Assembly (NCBI GenBank): GCA_018895675.1
Contig: JAHIOG010000495.1
Coordinates: 1-33,893 of the forward strand
Reading direction: 5' to 3'
Length of the DNA: 33,893 nucleotides
Source of the DNA: a bacterium
GTDB taxonomy: Bacteria > Fidelibacterota > UBA2242
Numbering within the stretch: position 1 is the first letter of the stretch; every line of letters begins with the position of its first letter. The notes beneath the pieces are model-generated. The model was not told the DNA's origin and did not search any database. It was given only the letters and a program-made list of their open reading frames with translations. Shown here in pieces: positions 9,327 to 17,735 of this stretch. The position numbers were made by a program, and so were the translations under genes.

Positions 9327-9368
9327 AAACCCATTTGATCCGGCGACCGCCGGATTGAAAATAGGTTT
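9327..9368. repeat. REP palindrome, type B, left copy
   Basis: AAACCCATTT ... AAAATAGGTTT arms around TCCGGCG-ACC-GCCGGA. An extra half-unit (GCCGGATT, then AAAATGGGTTT) follows at about 9383-9403 and is absent from the right-hand copy. Confidence 0.8.
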
Positions 9369-9416
9369 CTTTAGATCAACAAGCCGGATTAAAAATGGGT
9401 TTTTTTAGGTATTTTT

Positions 9417-9983
9417 CTAATCAAAAAGCCATTGCTTTACTTTTTTATATTCATCTATACCATCGTTTACAAAATCCGCGTATTCATCTAGGCGTCTAAA
9501 ATATGTGCCGTAAAGACTAACCTGAAAATCAGCCTGACTCTGACTTATCACATTTCCATAATTTGAAAATTCCCATTCCTCCGGTTTATTGACCAATTTT
9601 GCCTTGACAGGATTAAGATGGATATATTTACATAAATATATTGCATAGTTTTCGTCATCGACTAAAATACTTTTAAAGGGTCCTTCAAAAACATGTCCGC
9701 TTTGATAGTATTTACGGTTAAAATATTTTGCGTAGGCCAATTGTAATCTCTGAAAATATTTGGATATCTCATCATCAGATTTCGTTTTTATATAGAAATG
9801 AAAGTGATTAGGCATGAGACAGTACGCCGGAATCCAAAACTTTTCCTCAATCTCAAGTTCTTGTGCTCTGTTTATAACCCATTTATAATCGGAAAGATTT
9901 CTAAACAGGGTCATGTGATTATTCCCACGATTAAACACATGTATGAGTGAATTTTTAATAAAGTTCAGATAACGATAAGGCAT
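9417..9983 (-). CDS. REP-associated tyrosine transposase (RAYT, IS200-like Y1 family)
   Basis: 188 residues. The HUH motif is H60-F61-H62 in CLMPNHFHFYIK. The following helix YAKYFNRKYYQSGHVFEGPFKS carries the candidate catalytic tyrosine (Y84 or Y87) and the conserved G-H-x-F-E-G. The segment YIHLNPVKAKLV is also diagnostic of RAYTs. These single-strand DNA transposase relatives are usually single-copy, domesticated-like genes that spread REP palindromes. Both flanks here carry type A and type B palindromes with matching arms, which supports a functional pairing. The stop codon lies inside a 38-bp sequence repeated on the other side (10118-10155), so the right flank holds a fragment of the gene's own 3' end. 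Confidence 0.93.
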   Translation of the reverse strand: MPYRYLNFIKNSLIHVFNRGNNHMTLFRNLSDYKWVINRAQELEIEEKFWIPAYCLMPNHFHFYIKTKSDDEISKYFQRLQLAYAKYFNRKYYQSGHVFEGPFKSILVDDENYAIYLCKYIHLNPVKAKLVNKPEEWEFSNYGNVISQSQADFQVSLYGTYFRRLDEYADFVNDGIDEYKKVKQWLFD

Positions 9984-10012
9984 TCACGGTCTCCATTTAA
10001 AACCAATTCCGT

Positions 10013-10054
10013 AAAACCAATTTCCGGACGACGAAGTCGGACTAAATTGGTTTT
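10013..10054. repeat. REP palindrome, type A, right copy
   Basis: Same 42-base unit as at 9267-9308 with a few core changes that preserve pairing (GACGAAGTC in place of GGCGAAGCC). The co-varying change keeps the stem, which argues for selection on structure. Confidence 0.8.
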
Positions 10055-10071
10055 GTCTTTTTCCAAGCATG

Positions 10072-10113
10072 AAACCCATTTGATCCGGCGGCTGCCGGAT
10101 TGAAAATGGGTTT
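10072..10113. repeat. REP palindrome, type B, right copy
   Basis: Same 42-base unit as 9327-9368, with AAACCCATTT and AAATGGGTTT arms here perfectly complementary. Confidence 0.8.
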
Positions 10114-10117
10114 CTTC

Positions 10118-10155
10118 AGGTATTTTTCTATTCAAAAAGCCATTGCTTTACTTTT
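10118..10155 (-). pseudogene. Fragment of RAYT gene 3' end
   Basis: 37 of 38 bases match 9407-9444, which covers the RAYT stop codon and its last nine codons (residues ending KQWLFD). With the upstream palindromes this makes an approximately 140-bp direct repeat flanking the transposase. Confidence 0.7.
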
Positions 10156-10214
10156 ATAAATAGTTACAAAACTAAATTTAATAAATATTCTTATGAGGAA
10201 ACAAGATACTACTA

Positions 10215-10886
10215 TTAAAAAGGCGGAACATTTGTTATTGTTTCAAAATACTCTGCCGCCGCTTTATGCTTTGGATTAAGTTTTAATACTTTTTTAAATA
10301 AATCCAATGCCTTATCAATATTATATTTCCGCATATGGCAAATTCCCAAATGAAAAGAAGCTGAAACGTGTTCCGGATTTTCTTCAAGCAAGAGATCGAG
10401 ATTTTCGATTGCCTCATTATATTCACCTCTTGCCATACTTGCAATTGCTAAATGGTAATTTATGATGGATGTTTCCGGAGTATTCTTTAACAATTTTTTA
10501 TAACATTCAATACTTTTATCTTCTCTTCCCTTATGATAATAACATAAACCCATCCAACTATACGCCATATATAATTCTGTCTTTTCCTTATCAATTCTTT
10601 TAAAAATTTCGAGAGCTTTATTAAATTGAGCAGAGCGATAATGTGAAATACCCAACCTATAGAGAGCAAAACAATAATTCGGTTCCAATTCTACAACTTT
10701 TTGATATGCTTTAATTGAATCCTGCATACCACCAAGTATATAATGTAAATTGCCTAGATTCATTAATGCCGGAATGTAATCCGTTTTAATCTCCAATATT
10801 TCATAATATTGTCTTATTGCTTCGCTTAGTTTACCTTCAAATTTATATATTTCAGCCTTCTCCATAAGTTCGTTTATTTTTTCCAT
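10215..10886 (-). CDS. Tetratricopeptide-repeat protein
   Basis: 223 residues made of about six TPR units (for example IPALMNLGNLHYILGGMQDS, YCFALYRLGISHYRSAQFNK, VSASFHLGICHMRKYNIDKA). Each has the W/L-G-Y-A-F-A-P-like spacing of the consensus. There is no signal peptide or membrane span, so it should be a cytoplasmic protein-binding scaffold. It starts 14 bases after the isocitrate dehydrogenase stop with GGGG at a suitable distance, so it is the last gene of the TCA gene run and probably co-transcribed. The function is unknown. Its position suggests an assembly or regulatory partner for a neighbouring enzyme, but that is a guess. Confidence 0.85.
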   Translation of the reverse strand: MEKINELMEKAEIYKFEGKLSEAIRQYYEILEIKTDYIPALMNLGNLHYILGGMQDSIKAYQKVVELEPNYCFALYRLGISHYRSAQFNKALEIFKRIDKEKTELYMAYSWMGLCYYHKGREDKSIECYKKLLKNTPETSIINYHLAIASMARGEYNEAIENLDLLLEENPEHVSASFHLGICHMRKYNIDKALDLFKKVLKLNPKHKAAAEYFETITNVPPF

Positions 10887-10900
10887 TATTTAATCCCCGA

Positions 10901-12247
10901 TTACATATTTTCTATTATTTTTTTACCAAATTCAGAAGTTTTGAGTTTAGTCGCCCCTTTCATCTGACGTTCCAAATCATAAGTAACTGTTTTATTAGAA
11001 ATAGTTTTTTCTAAAGCTAATTCAATCAAATCTGCTGCTTCATTCCATCCCAAATGTTGAAGCATCATAACACCAGAAAGAATTAAAGAACTTGGATTCA
11101 CGATATCCATTCCGGTATATTTTGGAGCCGTACCATGAGTTGCTTCAAAAAGAGCCATTTCATCACCAATGTTTGCACCTGGAGCAAGTCCGAGTCCACC
11201 AACCTGGGCCGCACAAGCATCGGAAAGATAATCTCCATTCAGATTTGGTGTGGCAAACACACTATATTCTTCAGGACGGAGCAACACTTGCTGAAATGTC
11301 TGGTCGGCAATTCGATCATTAATTAAAATTTTCCCTTGAGGCATCTTTCCGTTATGTTCATCCCACAATTCCTGTTCTGTGATGATTTCCTCTCTGTATT
11401 CACTTATCGCAAGTTCATATCCCCAATCACGAAATGCTCCTTCGGTAAATTTCATTATATTACCCTTATGAACCAAAGTTACGCTAGGTTTATTCTTTTG
11501 AATCGCATAATCTATCGCTTTTCGTATTAATCGCTTTGTGCAGGTTACAGATATTGGTTTTATCCCAATACCACTGTCCCTCCGAATATCTTTATTCAAA
11601 TTATCCTTTAAAAATTCAATTAACTTTATTGCATCTTCCGAATCCATTTGAAATTCGATACCCGCATAAACGTCCTCAGTATTTTCTCTGAATATTATAA
11701 CATCTAACTTTTCAGGCGCTTTTACTGGAGTAGGAACGCCTTGATACCATCTCACCGGACGGACACAAGCATAAAGATCTAATTTTTGACGTAATCCGAC
11801 ATTCAATGAGCGAAATCCTGGCGTAATAAATTTTGAACCACATTTTATACATTTCTCCGGGCGTTTTCCATTGATTCCGTCTTGTTCTTTGGAACATTCT
11901 AAACAGACATAATCGAATTTTCCAACTGGTGTTGTCAAAGGTCCTTTAATAGCGACTTTGTACTCCTTAATCGCTTTTAAAGTATCTTCCGGCAAAATAT
12001 CATCGTTACCATATTTCTTTAAAGCGGACAATCCGGCATGAATTTTAAACCATTCTATGCTTTTTGCCCCACTATAGGCCTTCTTTACAGCAGAATCGAT
12101 GACACTTTTTGTTGCTTTCCATATATCCGGACCAATTCCATCTCCCTCAATAAAAGGAATGATTGGATTATCAGGAACAGATATTTTACCATTTTTAAAC
12201 TCAATTTTTTTTCCAAGTTCCGGTTTTTTTAATAGTTTGTATTCCAT
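10901..12247 (-). CDS. icd: NADP-type isocitrate dehydrogenase with four-cysteine insertion
   Basis: 448 residues against 416 in the E. coli enzyme. Decarboxylates isocitrate to 2-oxoglutarate. Family motifs are IPFIEGDGIGPDIW (about 30-43), the substrate-loop FRSLNVGLRQ with S147 at the position of the E. coli phosphorylation serine, VRPVRWYQG, IIFRENTEDVYAGIE, and the coenzyme-loop region THGTAPKYTG. Between TTPVG and FRSLN, where the E. coli protein has only three residues, there is an in-frame insertion of about 33 residues (nt 11822-11920). It contains C115-x2-C118 and C133-x2-C136, a zinc-knuckle-like pattern. The insertion abuts the substrate and phosphorylation loop. The gene follows citrate synthase by 94 bases containing a long hairpin. 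Coenzyme preference is assigned by overall family resemblance only. Confidence 0.92.
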   Translation of the reverse strand: MEYKLLKKPELGKKIEFKNGKISVPDNPIIPFIEGDGIGPDIWKATKSVIDSAVKKAYSGAKSIEWFKIHAGLSALKKYGNDDILPEDTLKAIKEYKVAIKGPLTTPVGKFDYVCLECSKEQDGINGKRPEKCIKCGSKFITPGFRSLNVGLRQKLDLYACVRPVRWYQGVPTPVKAPEKLDVIIFRENTEDVYAGIEFQMDSEDAIKLIEFLKDNLNKDIRRDSGIGIKPISVTCTKRLIRKAIDYAIQKNKPSVTLVHKGNIMKFTEGAFRDWGYELAISEYREEIITEQELWDEHNGKMPQGKILINDRIADQTFQQVLLRPEEYSVFATPNLNGDYLSDACAAQVGGLGLAPGANIGDEMALFEATHGTAPKYTGMDIVNPSSLILSGVMMLQHLGWNEAADLIELALEKTISNKTVTYDLERQMKGATKLKTSEFGKKIIENM

Positions 12248-12287
12248 CTTTTCTCCAATGATTAATTATATTTTTTTAATTCAGTAT

Positions 12288-12330
12288 AAATTTGTGTAAA
12301 GCATTATTATATAATGCCTTACGCAAATTT
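12288..12330. promoter_or_regulatory. Long hairpin between citrate synthase and isocitrate dehydrogenase genes
   Basis: Two 20-base arms (12288-12307 and 12311-12330) with a 3-base loop. Eighteen positions pair exactly and two differ by transitions: in the minus-strand transcript one becomes a G-U pair and the other an A-C mismatch. It falls 11 bases after the citrate synthase stop. No T run follows, so it looks like an mRNA processing or stabilising element rather than a full terminator. Confidence 0.6.
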
Positions 12331-12341
12331 AAATTAACTTT

Positions 12342-13640
12342 CTATTTAACCTGTTCTAATAACCAGTCGGTTGAAATAGATTTAGGTCTTTCAATTGAAA
12401 ATCCCAATGCTCGTGACCATACCAATTGTGTAAGAATACCAATAGCTCTTGATACTCCAAAAAGTACAGTATAAAAATCGTATTCTGTAACACCATAATA
12501 GACCTGTAAACATCCGGAATGGGCGTCCACATTTGGCCAGGGATTCATTGCTTTACCATGTTTTTTCAAAATATCCGGTGTAACTTCATAAAGTAAACTA
12601 ACAACCTGAAAAATTTCGTCATCCGGTAGATGTTCTAATGCAAATTCACGTTGGGCTTTGTACCTTGGATCAGTTGCTCGTAATACTGCATGTCCATATC
12701 CGGGAATTACCTGACCACTGTTGAGAGTATCCCATAGAAATTTTGTAAGTTGTTCTTTAGTCGGAACACCACCACCTAGTTTTTCCTTTACATTCATAAT
12801 CCAACGAAGGACTTCCTGATTTGCTAATCCATGTAATGGCCCGGCAAGTCCATCTATGCCTGCTGAAAGTGAGTAATATGCATCCGACAATGCTGAACCA
12901 ACCAGATGTGAAGTATGAGCACTGACATTTCCGCTCTCATGGTCACTATGAAGAACAAGATAAAGTCTCATCAATTCTTTGTATTCCGGATTTTCCACAC
13001 CCATCATATAGGCGAAATTCGCTCCCCAATCCAATTTTGGATCTGCTTTAATATGCTTGTTGTTCTTATATGTCTTGCGATAAATATAAGAGGCCATAGA
13101 TGGTAATTTTGCCAATAAATTCATGATATCTTCATACATTGGATCCCATAAATCGTACTTCGATATTCCTTCTCGATATTTTTCAGAGAAGATTGAATCT
13201 TTCTGAAGTGCAAGAATTCCCCCGGAAAACTGTGTCATAGGATGCATATCGGTGGGATAAGAATCCAATATTTTTACCAAATAATCCGGTAATTTTAAAC
13301 GTTGTTGCCATTCTTCTGTGATTTCTTTTACATCATTTTCGGAAGGTAACTCTCCGACTAATAGCAAATAAAAAAGACCTTCGGGAAGTGGCTGCTTCCC
13401 ACCCGGTGCTTTGGGTAACTTTTCACACAGTTCTGGAATAGTATAACCTCTAAAACGGATACCTTCCATCGGATCGAGGTTTGAGGTATCACAAACAAGA
13501 CATTTTACTCCTCTTATTCCACCTAGCGCTTGCTTGATTGTTACCTCTGAAATGACATGATTTCCATGTTCCTTAATCAAAGTTTTGACTCGATCACGCA
13601 TTGGATCGATTTTCGTTTCGAATTTTTTCTTTAAGGTCAT
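12342..13640 (-). CDS. gltA: Citrate synthase, eukaryotic/mitochondrial type
   Basis: 432 residues. Condenses oxaloacetate and acetyl-CoA. Unlike the usual bacterial enzymes it resembles mitochondrial citrate synthase along its length: GLAGPLHGLANQEVLRW, NSGQVIPGYGHAVLR, PWPNVDAHSG, and FGVSRAIGILTQLVWSRALG. These hold the catalytic His (PLHG), His (GYGHA) and Asp (NVDAHSG). It begins after a good GGGAGG site. It sits between aconitase (73 bases upstream) and isocitrate dehydrogenase, giving the full oxidative entry of the TCA cycle in one run. Eukaryotic-type citrate synthases are known from scattered bacteria. The direction in vivo (synthesis or reverse cleavage) cannot be read from sequence. 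Confidence 0.95.
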   Translation of the reverse strand: MTLKKKFETKIDPMRDRVKTLIKEHGNHVISEVTIKQALGGIRGVKCLVCDTSNLDPMEGIRFRGYTIPELCEKLPKAPGGKQPLPEGLFYLLLVGELPSENDVKEITEEWQQRLKLPDYLVKILDSYPTDMHPMTQFSGGILALQKDSIFSEKYREGISKYDLWDPMYEDIMNLLAKLPSMASYIYRKTYKNNKHIKADPKLDWGANFAYMMGVENPEYKELMRLYLVLHSDHESGNVSAHTSHLVGSALSDAYYSLSAGIDGLAGPLHGLANQEVLRWIMNVKEKLGGGVPTKEQLTKFLWDTLNSGQVIPGYGHAVLRATDPRYKAQREFALEHLPDDEIFQVVSLLYEVTPDILKKHGKAMNPWPNVDAHSGCLQVYYGVTEYDFYTVLFGVSRAIGILTQLVWSRALGFSIERPKSISTDWLLEQVK

Positions 13641-13713
13641 AATTTGCCTCCCATTATATTATTCTTTATAAATTATCAAAAAAAATTAACAGCACCAAAT
13701 TTTTTATTATATT

Positions 13714-15651
13714 CTATCTTTTTCTTTTAATGTAAGACAATAAACCACCTAAATTGATAATTTCAATATCTCTTTGAGACAATGTGTATCTTAACTGAAT
13801 TTTCTGACCTTTTGTCTTATTATTGACAGTAATTGGTTCATTTGCTTCCAAAGAATTAATTATATTTTCTAATTCTAATATATCTTTTTGTTCTAGATTT
13901 TCATAATCATCTTCATTCGTAAATTCTAATGGCAAAATCCCAAAGTTAATTAGATTGGAATGATGAATTCTCTCGATAGATTTAGCAATTACTGCTTTTA
14001 CACCCAGATATGCAGGACAAATTGCCGCATGTTCTCGTGATGATCCTTGCCCATAACTCAGACCCGCTACAATTATGTTTGCCTTCTGAACTTTTTTATT
14101 TTTCAAACAACGTTCAGGGAATGTGGGATCAACCGGTTCAAATACAAATTCAGAATATTTGGGAATATTTGAGCGATATTTCAAGCGTGCGCCAGCCGGC
14201 ATTATATGGTCAGTCGTAATTATATCACCGACTTTAAGCATTACTTCGCCATTTATATTTTGCACAAGTGGTTCTCCTTTAGGAGGATTACCAATATTCG
14301 GACCTCGATAAATTTCTACTTTTTTATCAGTTTTTTTCGGAGGAATGACCATACTGTCATCAATAAAAAATCTGTCAATTTTTGGAATTTCTGGCGGCTC
14401 CTCCCCTAATTCTCTTGGATCCGTAATAATTCCGGTTATTGCACAAGCGGCGGCTGTTTCCGGGCTGGCAAGATAGACATTCGCAGAATTTGTTCCTGAG
14501 CGTCCCTTGAAATTACGATTGTTCGTTCGAATCGAAATGCCATTTGTAGAGGGCGCAAAACCATTACCGATACAAAATCCGCAAGCAGATTCCATAATTC
14601 GGGCACCAAAATCGACTAAATCGGTCAATGCACCATTTTCAGTTATCATCCGTAAAACCTGTTTGGAGCCGGGTGCTACCGCAAAGCTGATATTTCGAGG
14701 CAATTTCTTTCCTTTAACCATTTTAGCGACTGTCATTAAATCTTTAAAAGAAGAATTCGTGCAACTACCTACACATACTTGATCGACTTTAAGTCCTGCT
14801 AAATCCTTTACTAAACTAACATTACCCGGACTGTGCGGTGTTGCAAGTCTTGGTTCGAGAGTGCTTAAATCTATATCGATAATTCTGTCGTATTCAGCGT
14901 CAGGATCCGCTTTCAGTTCTATCCATCCACCCTCTCGTTCCTGAGCTTTTAGAAAAGAATACGTTATTTCATCACTAGGAAATATTGAAGATGTAACACC
15001 TAACTCTGCTCCCATATTAGTAATTGTAGCTCTTTCAGGAACACTAAGAGTTTTTACTCCCGGACCGCCATATTCCACAACCCAAGCTACATTTCCTTTT
15101 GTTGTTAATAGTTCAAGGACATAAAGGATAATATCTTTGGCAGTTATCCATTTTGATAGTTTTTTTGTAAGGTTTATTTTCAAAACTTTGGGATAGGTAA
15201 TGTAAAAAGGTAGTCCCGCTAAAGCACAAGCGACATCCAATCCACCTGCTCCAATCGCAAGCATTCCAATTCCTCCGCCGGTTGGTGTATGACTATCGGA
15301 ACCGAGTAAGGTTTTCCCTGGAAGCCCAAACCTTTCCAGGTGAACCTGATGACATATACCATTTCCTGCTCTTGAATAATAAATACCATATTTTTCTGCA
15401 ATCGTTTGTAAATATTTGTGGTCGTCAGCATTTTCAAAACCCATTTGGCCAGTATTGTGATCAACATAACTCACTGAAATTTCAGTTTTAATTTCCCTAA
15501 TATCCATTGCTTCAAATTCCAGATATACCATTGTTCCAGTTGCGTCTTGGGTCAGGGTCTGATCAATTTTTACTCCTACAATTTCACTGGCTTTCATCTG
15601 TCCTTCCAGCAAGTGTGATTTAATAATTTTCTGGATAATATTAAAACCCAT
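13714..15651 (-). CDS. Aconitate hydratase (short, about 645-residue type)
   Basis: 645 residues. Isomerises citrate and isocitrate through a [4Fe-4S] cluster. The ligand cysteines are visible in VCVGSCTNSSFKDL and in ESACGFCIGNGFAP (C-x2-C). HTPTGGGIGMLAIGAGGLDVA is the classic substrate-domain signature. The C-terminal swivel domain carries GLSYGQGSSREHAA, with the substrate-binding serine and arginine. The length matches the compact bacterial subgroup (the TIGR01342-type 'putative aconitase') rather than the roughly 890-residue AcnA. The start ATG has AAGGAAG upstream. It lies between malic enzyme and citrate synthase in the same orientation. Confidence 0.93.
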   Translation of the reverse strand: MGFNIIQKIIKSHLLEGQMKASEIVGVKIDQTLTQDATGTMVYLEFEAMDIREIKTEISVSYVDHNTGQMGFENADDHKYLQTIAEKYGIYYSRAGNGICHQVHLERFGLPGKTLLGSDSHTPTGGGIGMLAIGAGGLDVACALAGLPFYITYPKVLKINLTKKLSKWITAKDIILYVLELLTTKGNVAWVVEYGGPGVKTLSVPERATITNMGAELGVTSSIFPSDEITYSFLKAQEREGGWIELKADPDAEYDRIIDIDLSTLEPRLATPHSPGNVSLVKDLAGLKVDQVCVGSCTNSSFKDLMTVAKMVKGKKLPRNISFAVAPGSKQVLRMITENGALTDLVDFGARIMESACGFCIGNGFAPSTNGISIRTNNRNFKGRSGTNSANVYLASPETAAACAITGIITDPRELGEEPPEIPKIDRFFIDDSMVIPPKKTDKKVEIYRGPNIGNPPKGEPLVQNINGEVMLKVGDIITTDHIMPAGARLKYRSNIPKYSEFVFEPVDPTFPERCLKNKKVQKANIIVAGLSYGQGSSREHAAICPAYLGVKAVIAKSIERIHHSNLINFGILPLEFTNEDDYENLEQKDILELENIINSLEANEPITVNNKTKGQKIQLRYTLSQRDIEIINLGGLLSYIKRKR

Positions 15652-15807
15652 TGTTTACTTCCTTTTTATGGTTATTTCTTTTCTATTCCTAATTATTAAA
15701 AATCCATTTATTAGAAGCGCTTTGAGATCTGATAATCAGAATTTATTATCTCCTTATAATATTGCTTAAATCTATAAATAGGAGCTAAAATTAAATTCTT
15801 CAAACTC

Positions 15808-17496
15808 CTAAACCGCATCATACTGGAAATAAACCGGCTGGAACATTTTACTCTTTACAATCTCAAGAAGATTTTCAGGTCTTTTTTCCCAGGCAATACC
15901 TTCAGAATATGCAACTTCGCAGACAGAGACGGCGATATGAGCTGAAATTTTCCTGATATCATTTAGATCAGGGTAAACTCTACCCTTTTTCAAATCCTCT
16001 TTACTAACCAAATTAGCCAGAGTTTTGGCAGCAGCATAGAACATGGAATCCGTTATTTTGGTTGCTTTACAAACAATAGCACCCAATCCAACTCCCGGAA
16101 AAATATACATATTATTCCCCTGACCAGTTGCATAAGTTTTTCCTTTGTATTTTATCGGTTCAAAAGGGCTTCCACTTGCATAAACAACATTGCCGTCCGT
16201 CCATTCATAAGCTTGAGAAGGAGTACATTCTGATTTTGATGTTGGATTTGACAGAGCGAAAATCACCGGGATATCCACATGTTTTTTCATTTCACGAACA
16301 ATTTTCTCATTGAATGCTCCGGGTTGCTTACTAACTCCCATAAGAATTGTCGGCTTTACATTCTTCACAGCATCCAGAAGTGTTTCGATATATTTTTCCT
16401 CACGGGCATACGGAATTTTATGTTCTGCAAGTTTATCTCCACGGGTAGTAGTAACAAGTCCTTTACTATCTAAAAACCAGAATCTTTTTCGGGCTTCCTG
16501 CTCTGATAGACCTTTCTCAACCATTCCTGCAACGATCATATCTGCAATTCCAACCGCTGCAGAACCTGCTCCTAAAAAGATAATCCTCTGGTCGGATAGT
16601 TTTCCCTTTGTTATCCTTAAGCCTGCCAGAAGTCCGGCAAGAGCAACTCCTCCGGTTCCCTGTATATCATCATTAAAACATAAAAGCTTTTCTCGGTATT
16701 TTTTTAACAATGGAAAAGCATGATCATTAGTAAAATCCTCAAATTGGATCAAAGCTTTGGGCCAGCGTTCGTGTGCAGCTACAACACATTCATCGATTAT
16801 ATCATAATACTTTTCGCCAGTAATGCGACGATGCTTTTCTCCCAGATATAACTGGTCTTTCAGTAGATTTTCATTGTCAGTTCCAACATCAATCACCACA
16901 GGTAATGTTCCTGATGGGTGTATTCCTGCACAAGCAACATATAAAGCTAATTTTCCTATGGGAATACCTATTCCACTTGCACCCAGATCGCCAAGTCCTA
17001 ATATTCTACTACCATCAGTGACGACAATAACGTTTACTTTTTCTTCTGGCCAATTATTAATTAACTTTTTAAAATTTCCCTTTGCCTTTGCCGGCATGTA
17101 CATTCCTCTTGTTCGTCTGAAAATGTGACCATACTGCTGGCATGCCAATCCCACCGTTGGTGTATAAATAATCGGGGTCATCTCCTCTAAATTTCTCAGC
17201 AATAAAGCATAATAAAGAATTTCATTGCGGTCGTGCAGAGCTTCCAGAAAGATATATTTCCCAATATCGGTATCTTTACGGCGATAGTTCTCCGTTACCC
17301 TTTGAACCTGCTCTTCAAAAGTGGAAACATGAGGTGGTAATAACCCCTGAAGATTAAATTCTTCTCTCTCTTTTTCCGAAAAAGCTGTTCCCTTATTAAG
17401 AATAGGGTCCCTTACAAGGTCAATTCCTTTTTTAGAAACCTGTAACACCTCTTGTTTATGATGTTCCATCGTAGAATGTTCCTTCGGATTGGGCAT
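15808..17496 (-). CDS. maeA: NAD-dependent malic enzyme, large (MaeA/eukaryotic) type
   Basis: 562 residues, the full-length type. Converts malate to pyruvate and CO2 with reduction of NAD. Motifs are PIIYTPTVGLACQQYG (general-acid tyrosine), VVTDGSRILGLGDLGASGIGIPIGK (about 158-182, catalytic lysine at the end), FNDDIQGTGGVALAGLLAGL (metal-binding acidic pair), and the dinucleotide fold IIFLGAGSAAVGIADMI. Its sequence class differs from the receiver-fused malic enzyme further upstream, so the island has two non-redundant malic enzymes. Start chosen at 17496 with GGAGTGT seven bases upstream; an internal ATG ten codons later is possible. Downstream neighbour is aconitase. Confidence 0.94.
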   Translation of the reverse strand: MPNPKEHSTMEHHKQEVLQVSKKGIDLVRDPILNKGTAFSEKEREEFNLQGLLPPHVSTFEEQVQRVTENYRRKDTDIGKYIFLEALHDRNEILYYALLLRNLEEMTPIIYTPTVGLACQQYGHIFRRTRGMYMPAKAKGNFKKLINNWPEEKVNVIVVTDGSRILGLGDLGASGIGIPIGKLALYVACAGIHPSGTLPVVIDVGTDNENLLKDQLYLGEKHRRITGEKYYDIIDECVVAAHERWPKALIQFEDFTNDHAFPLLKKYREKLLCFNDDIQGTGGVALAGLLAGLRITKGKLSDQRIIFLGAGSAAVGIADMIVAGMVEKGLSEQEARKRFWFLDSKGLVTTTRGDKLAEHKIPYAREEKYIETLLDAVKNVKPTILMGVSKQPGAFNEKIVREMKKHVDIPVIFALSNPTSKSECTPSQAYEWTDGNVVYASGSPFEPIKYKGKTYATGQGNNMYIFPGVGLGAIVCKATKITDSMFYAAAKTLANLVSKEDLKKGRVYPDLNDIRKISAHIAVSVCEVAYSEGIAWEKRPENLLEIVKSKMFQPVYFQYDAV

Positions 17497-17534
17497 TTAC
17501 ACTCCTTATTTTTAAATTTTTTAAAAAGAACAAT

Positions 17535-17735
17535 AACGGGTTAATCAACAAATAAATCGTCAGGCTTAATATGATTTTTTACTTTTTTATCGACCATTGG
17601 TCCATGAATAAATTTTCTCTTATGAAATATACGTGGCGCAGTTCTTGAAACAGTTAAGCTGGCATCCATTATAAAAAGGATTTTTTCATTACCTTTCTCT
17701 TTTAAAGTGGCTTCCATAGCATCTTGCAAATTAGT
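17535..17735 (-). repeat. Copy of the larA 3' end (direct repeat, partner at 20055)
   Basis: 201 bp aligned without gaps to 20055-20255 at a constant offset of 2520, with about 16 mismatches by eye (about 92% identity). It covers the larA stop codon and about 64 C-terminal codons. The edges are sharp: similarity begins at AACGGGTTAATC and ends at GCAAATTAGT. Confidence 0.9.

Noticed and set aside
9219..10155. CRISPR-like repeat array
   Set aside because: The repeats are two kinds of palindrome in matched pairs around a RAYT gene, without regular spacers or cas genes.
11822..11920. IDH insertion as a frameshift or assembly error
   Set aside because: The reading frame is uninterrupted, the flanks align to the family without loss, and the inserted residues form an ordered cysteine pattern.
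14507..14782. Antisense open frames inside aconitase, citrate synthase, malic enzyme and the kinases
   Set aside because: They have no ribosome sites, no recognisable domains and low-complexity composition; they are shadows of the real coding strand.
10901..15651. Reductive TCA (carbon fixation) gene set
   Set aside because: No ATP-citrate lyase, 2-oxoglutarate synthase or fumarate reductase is in the window. Reversed citrate synthase remains possible but is not shown by sequence.
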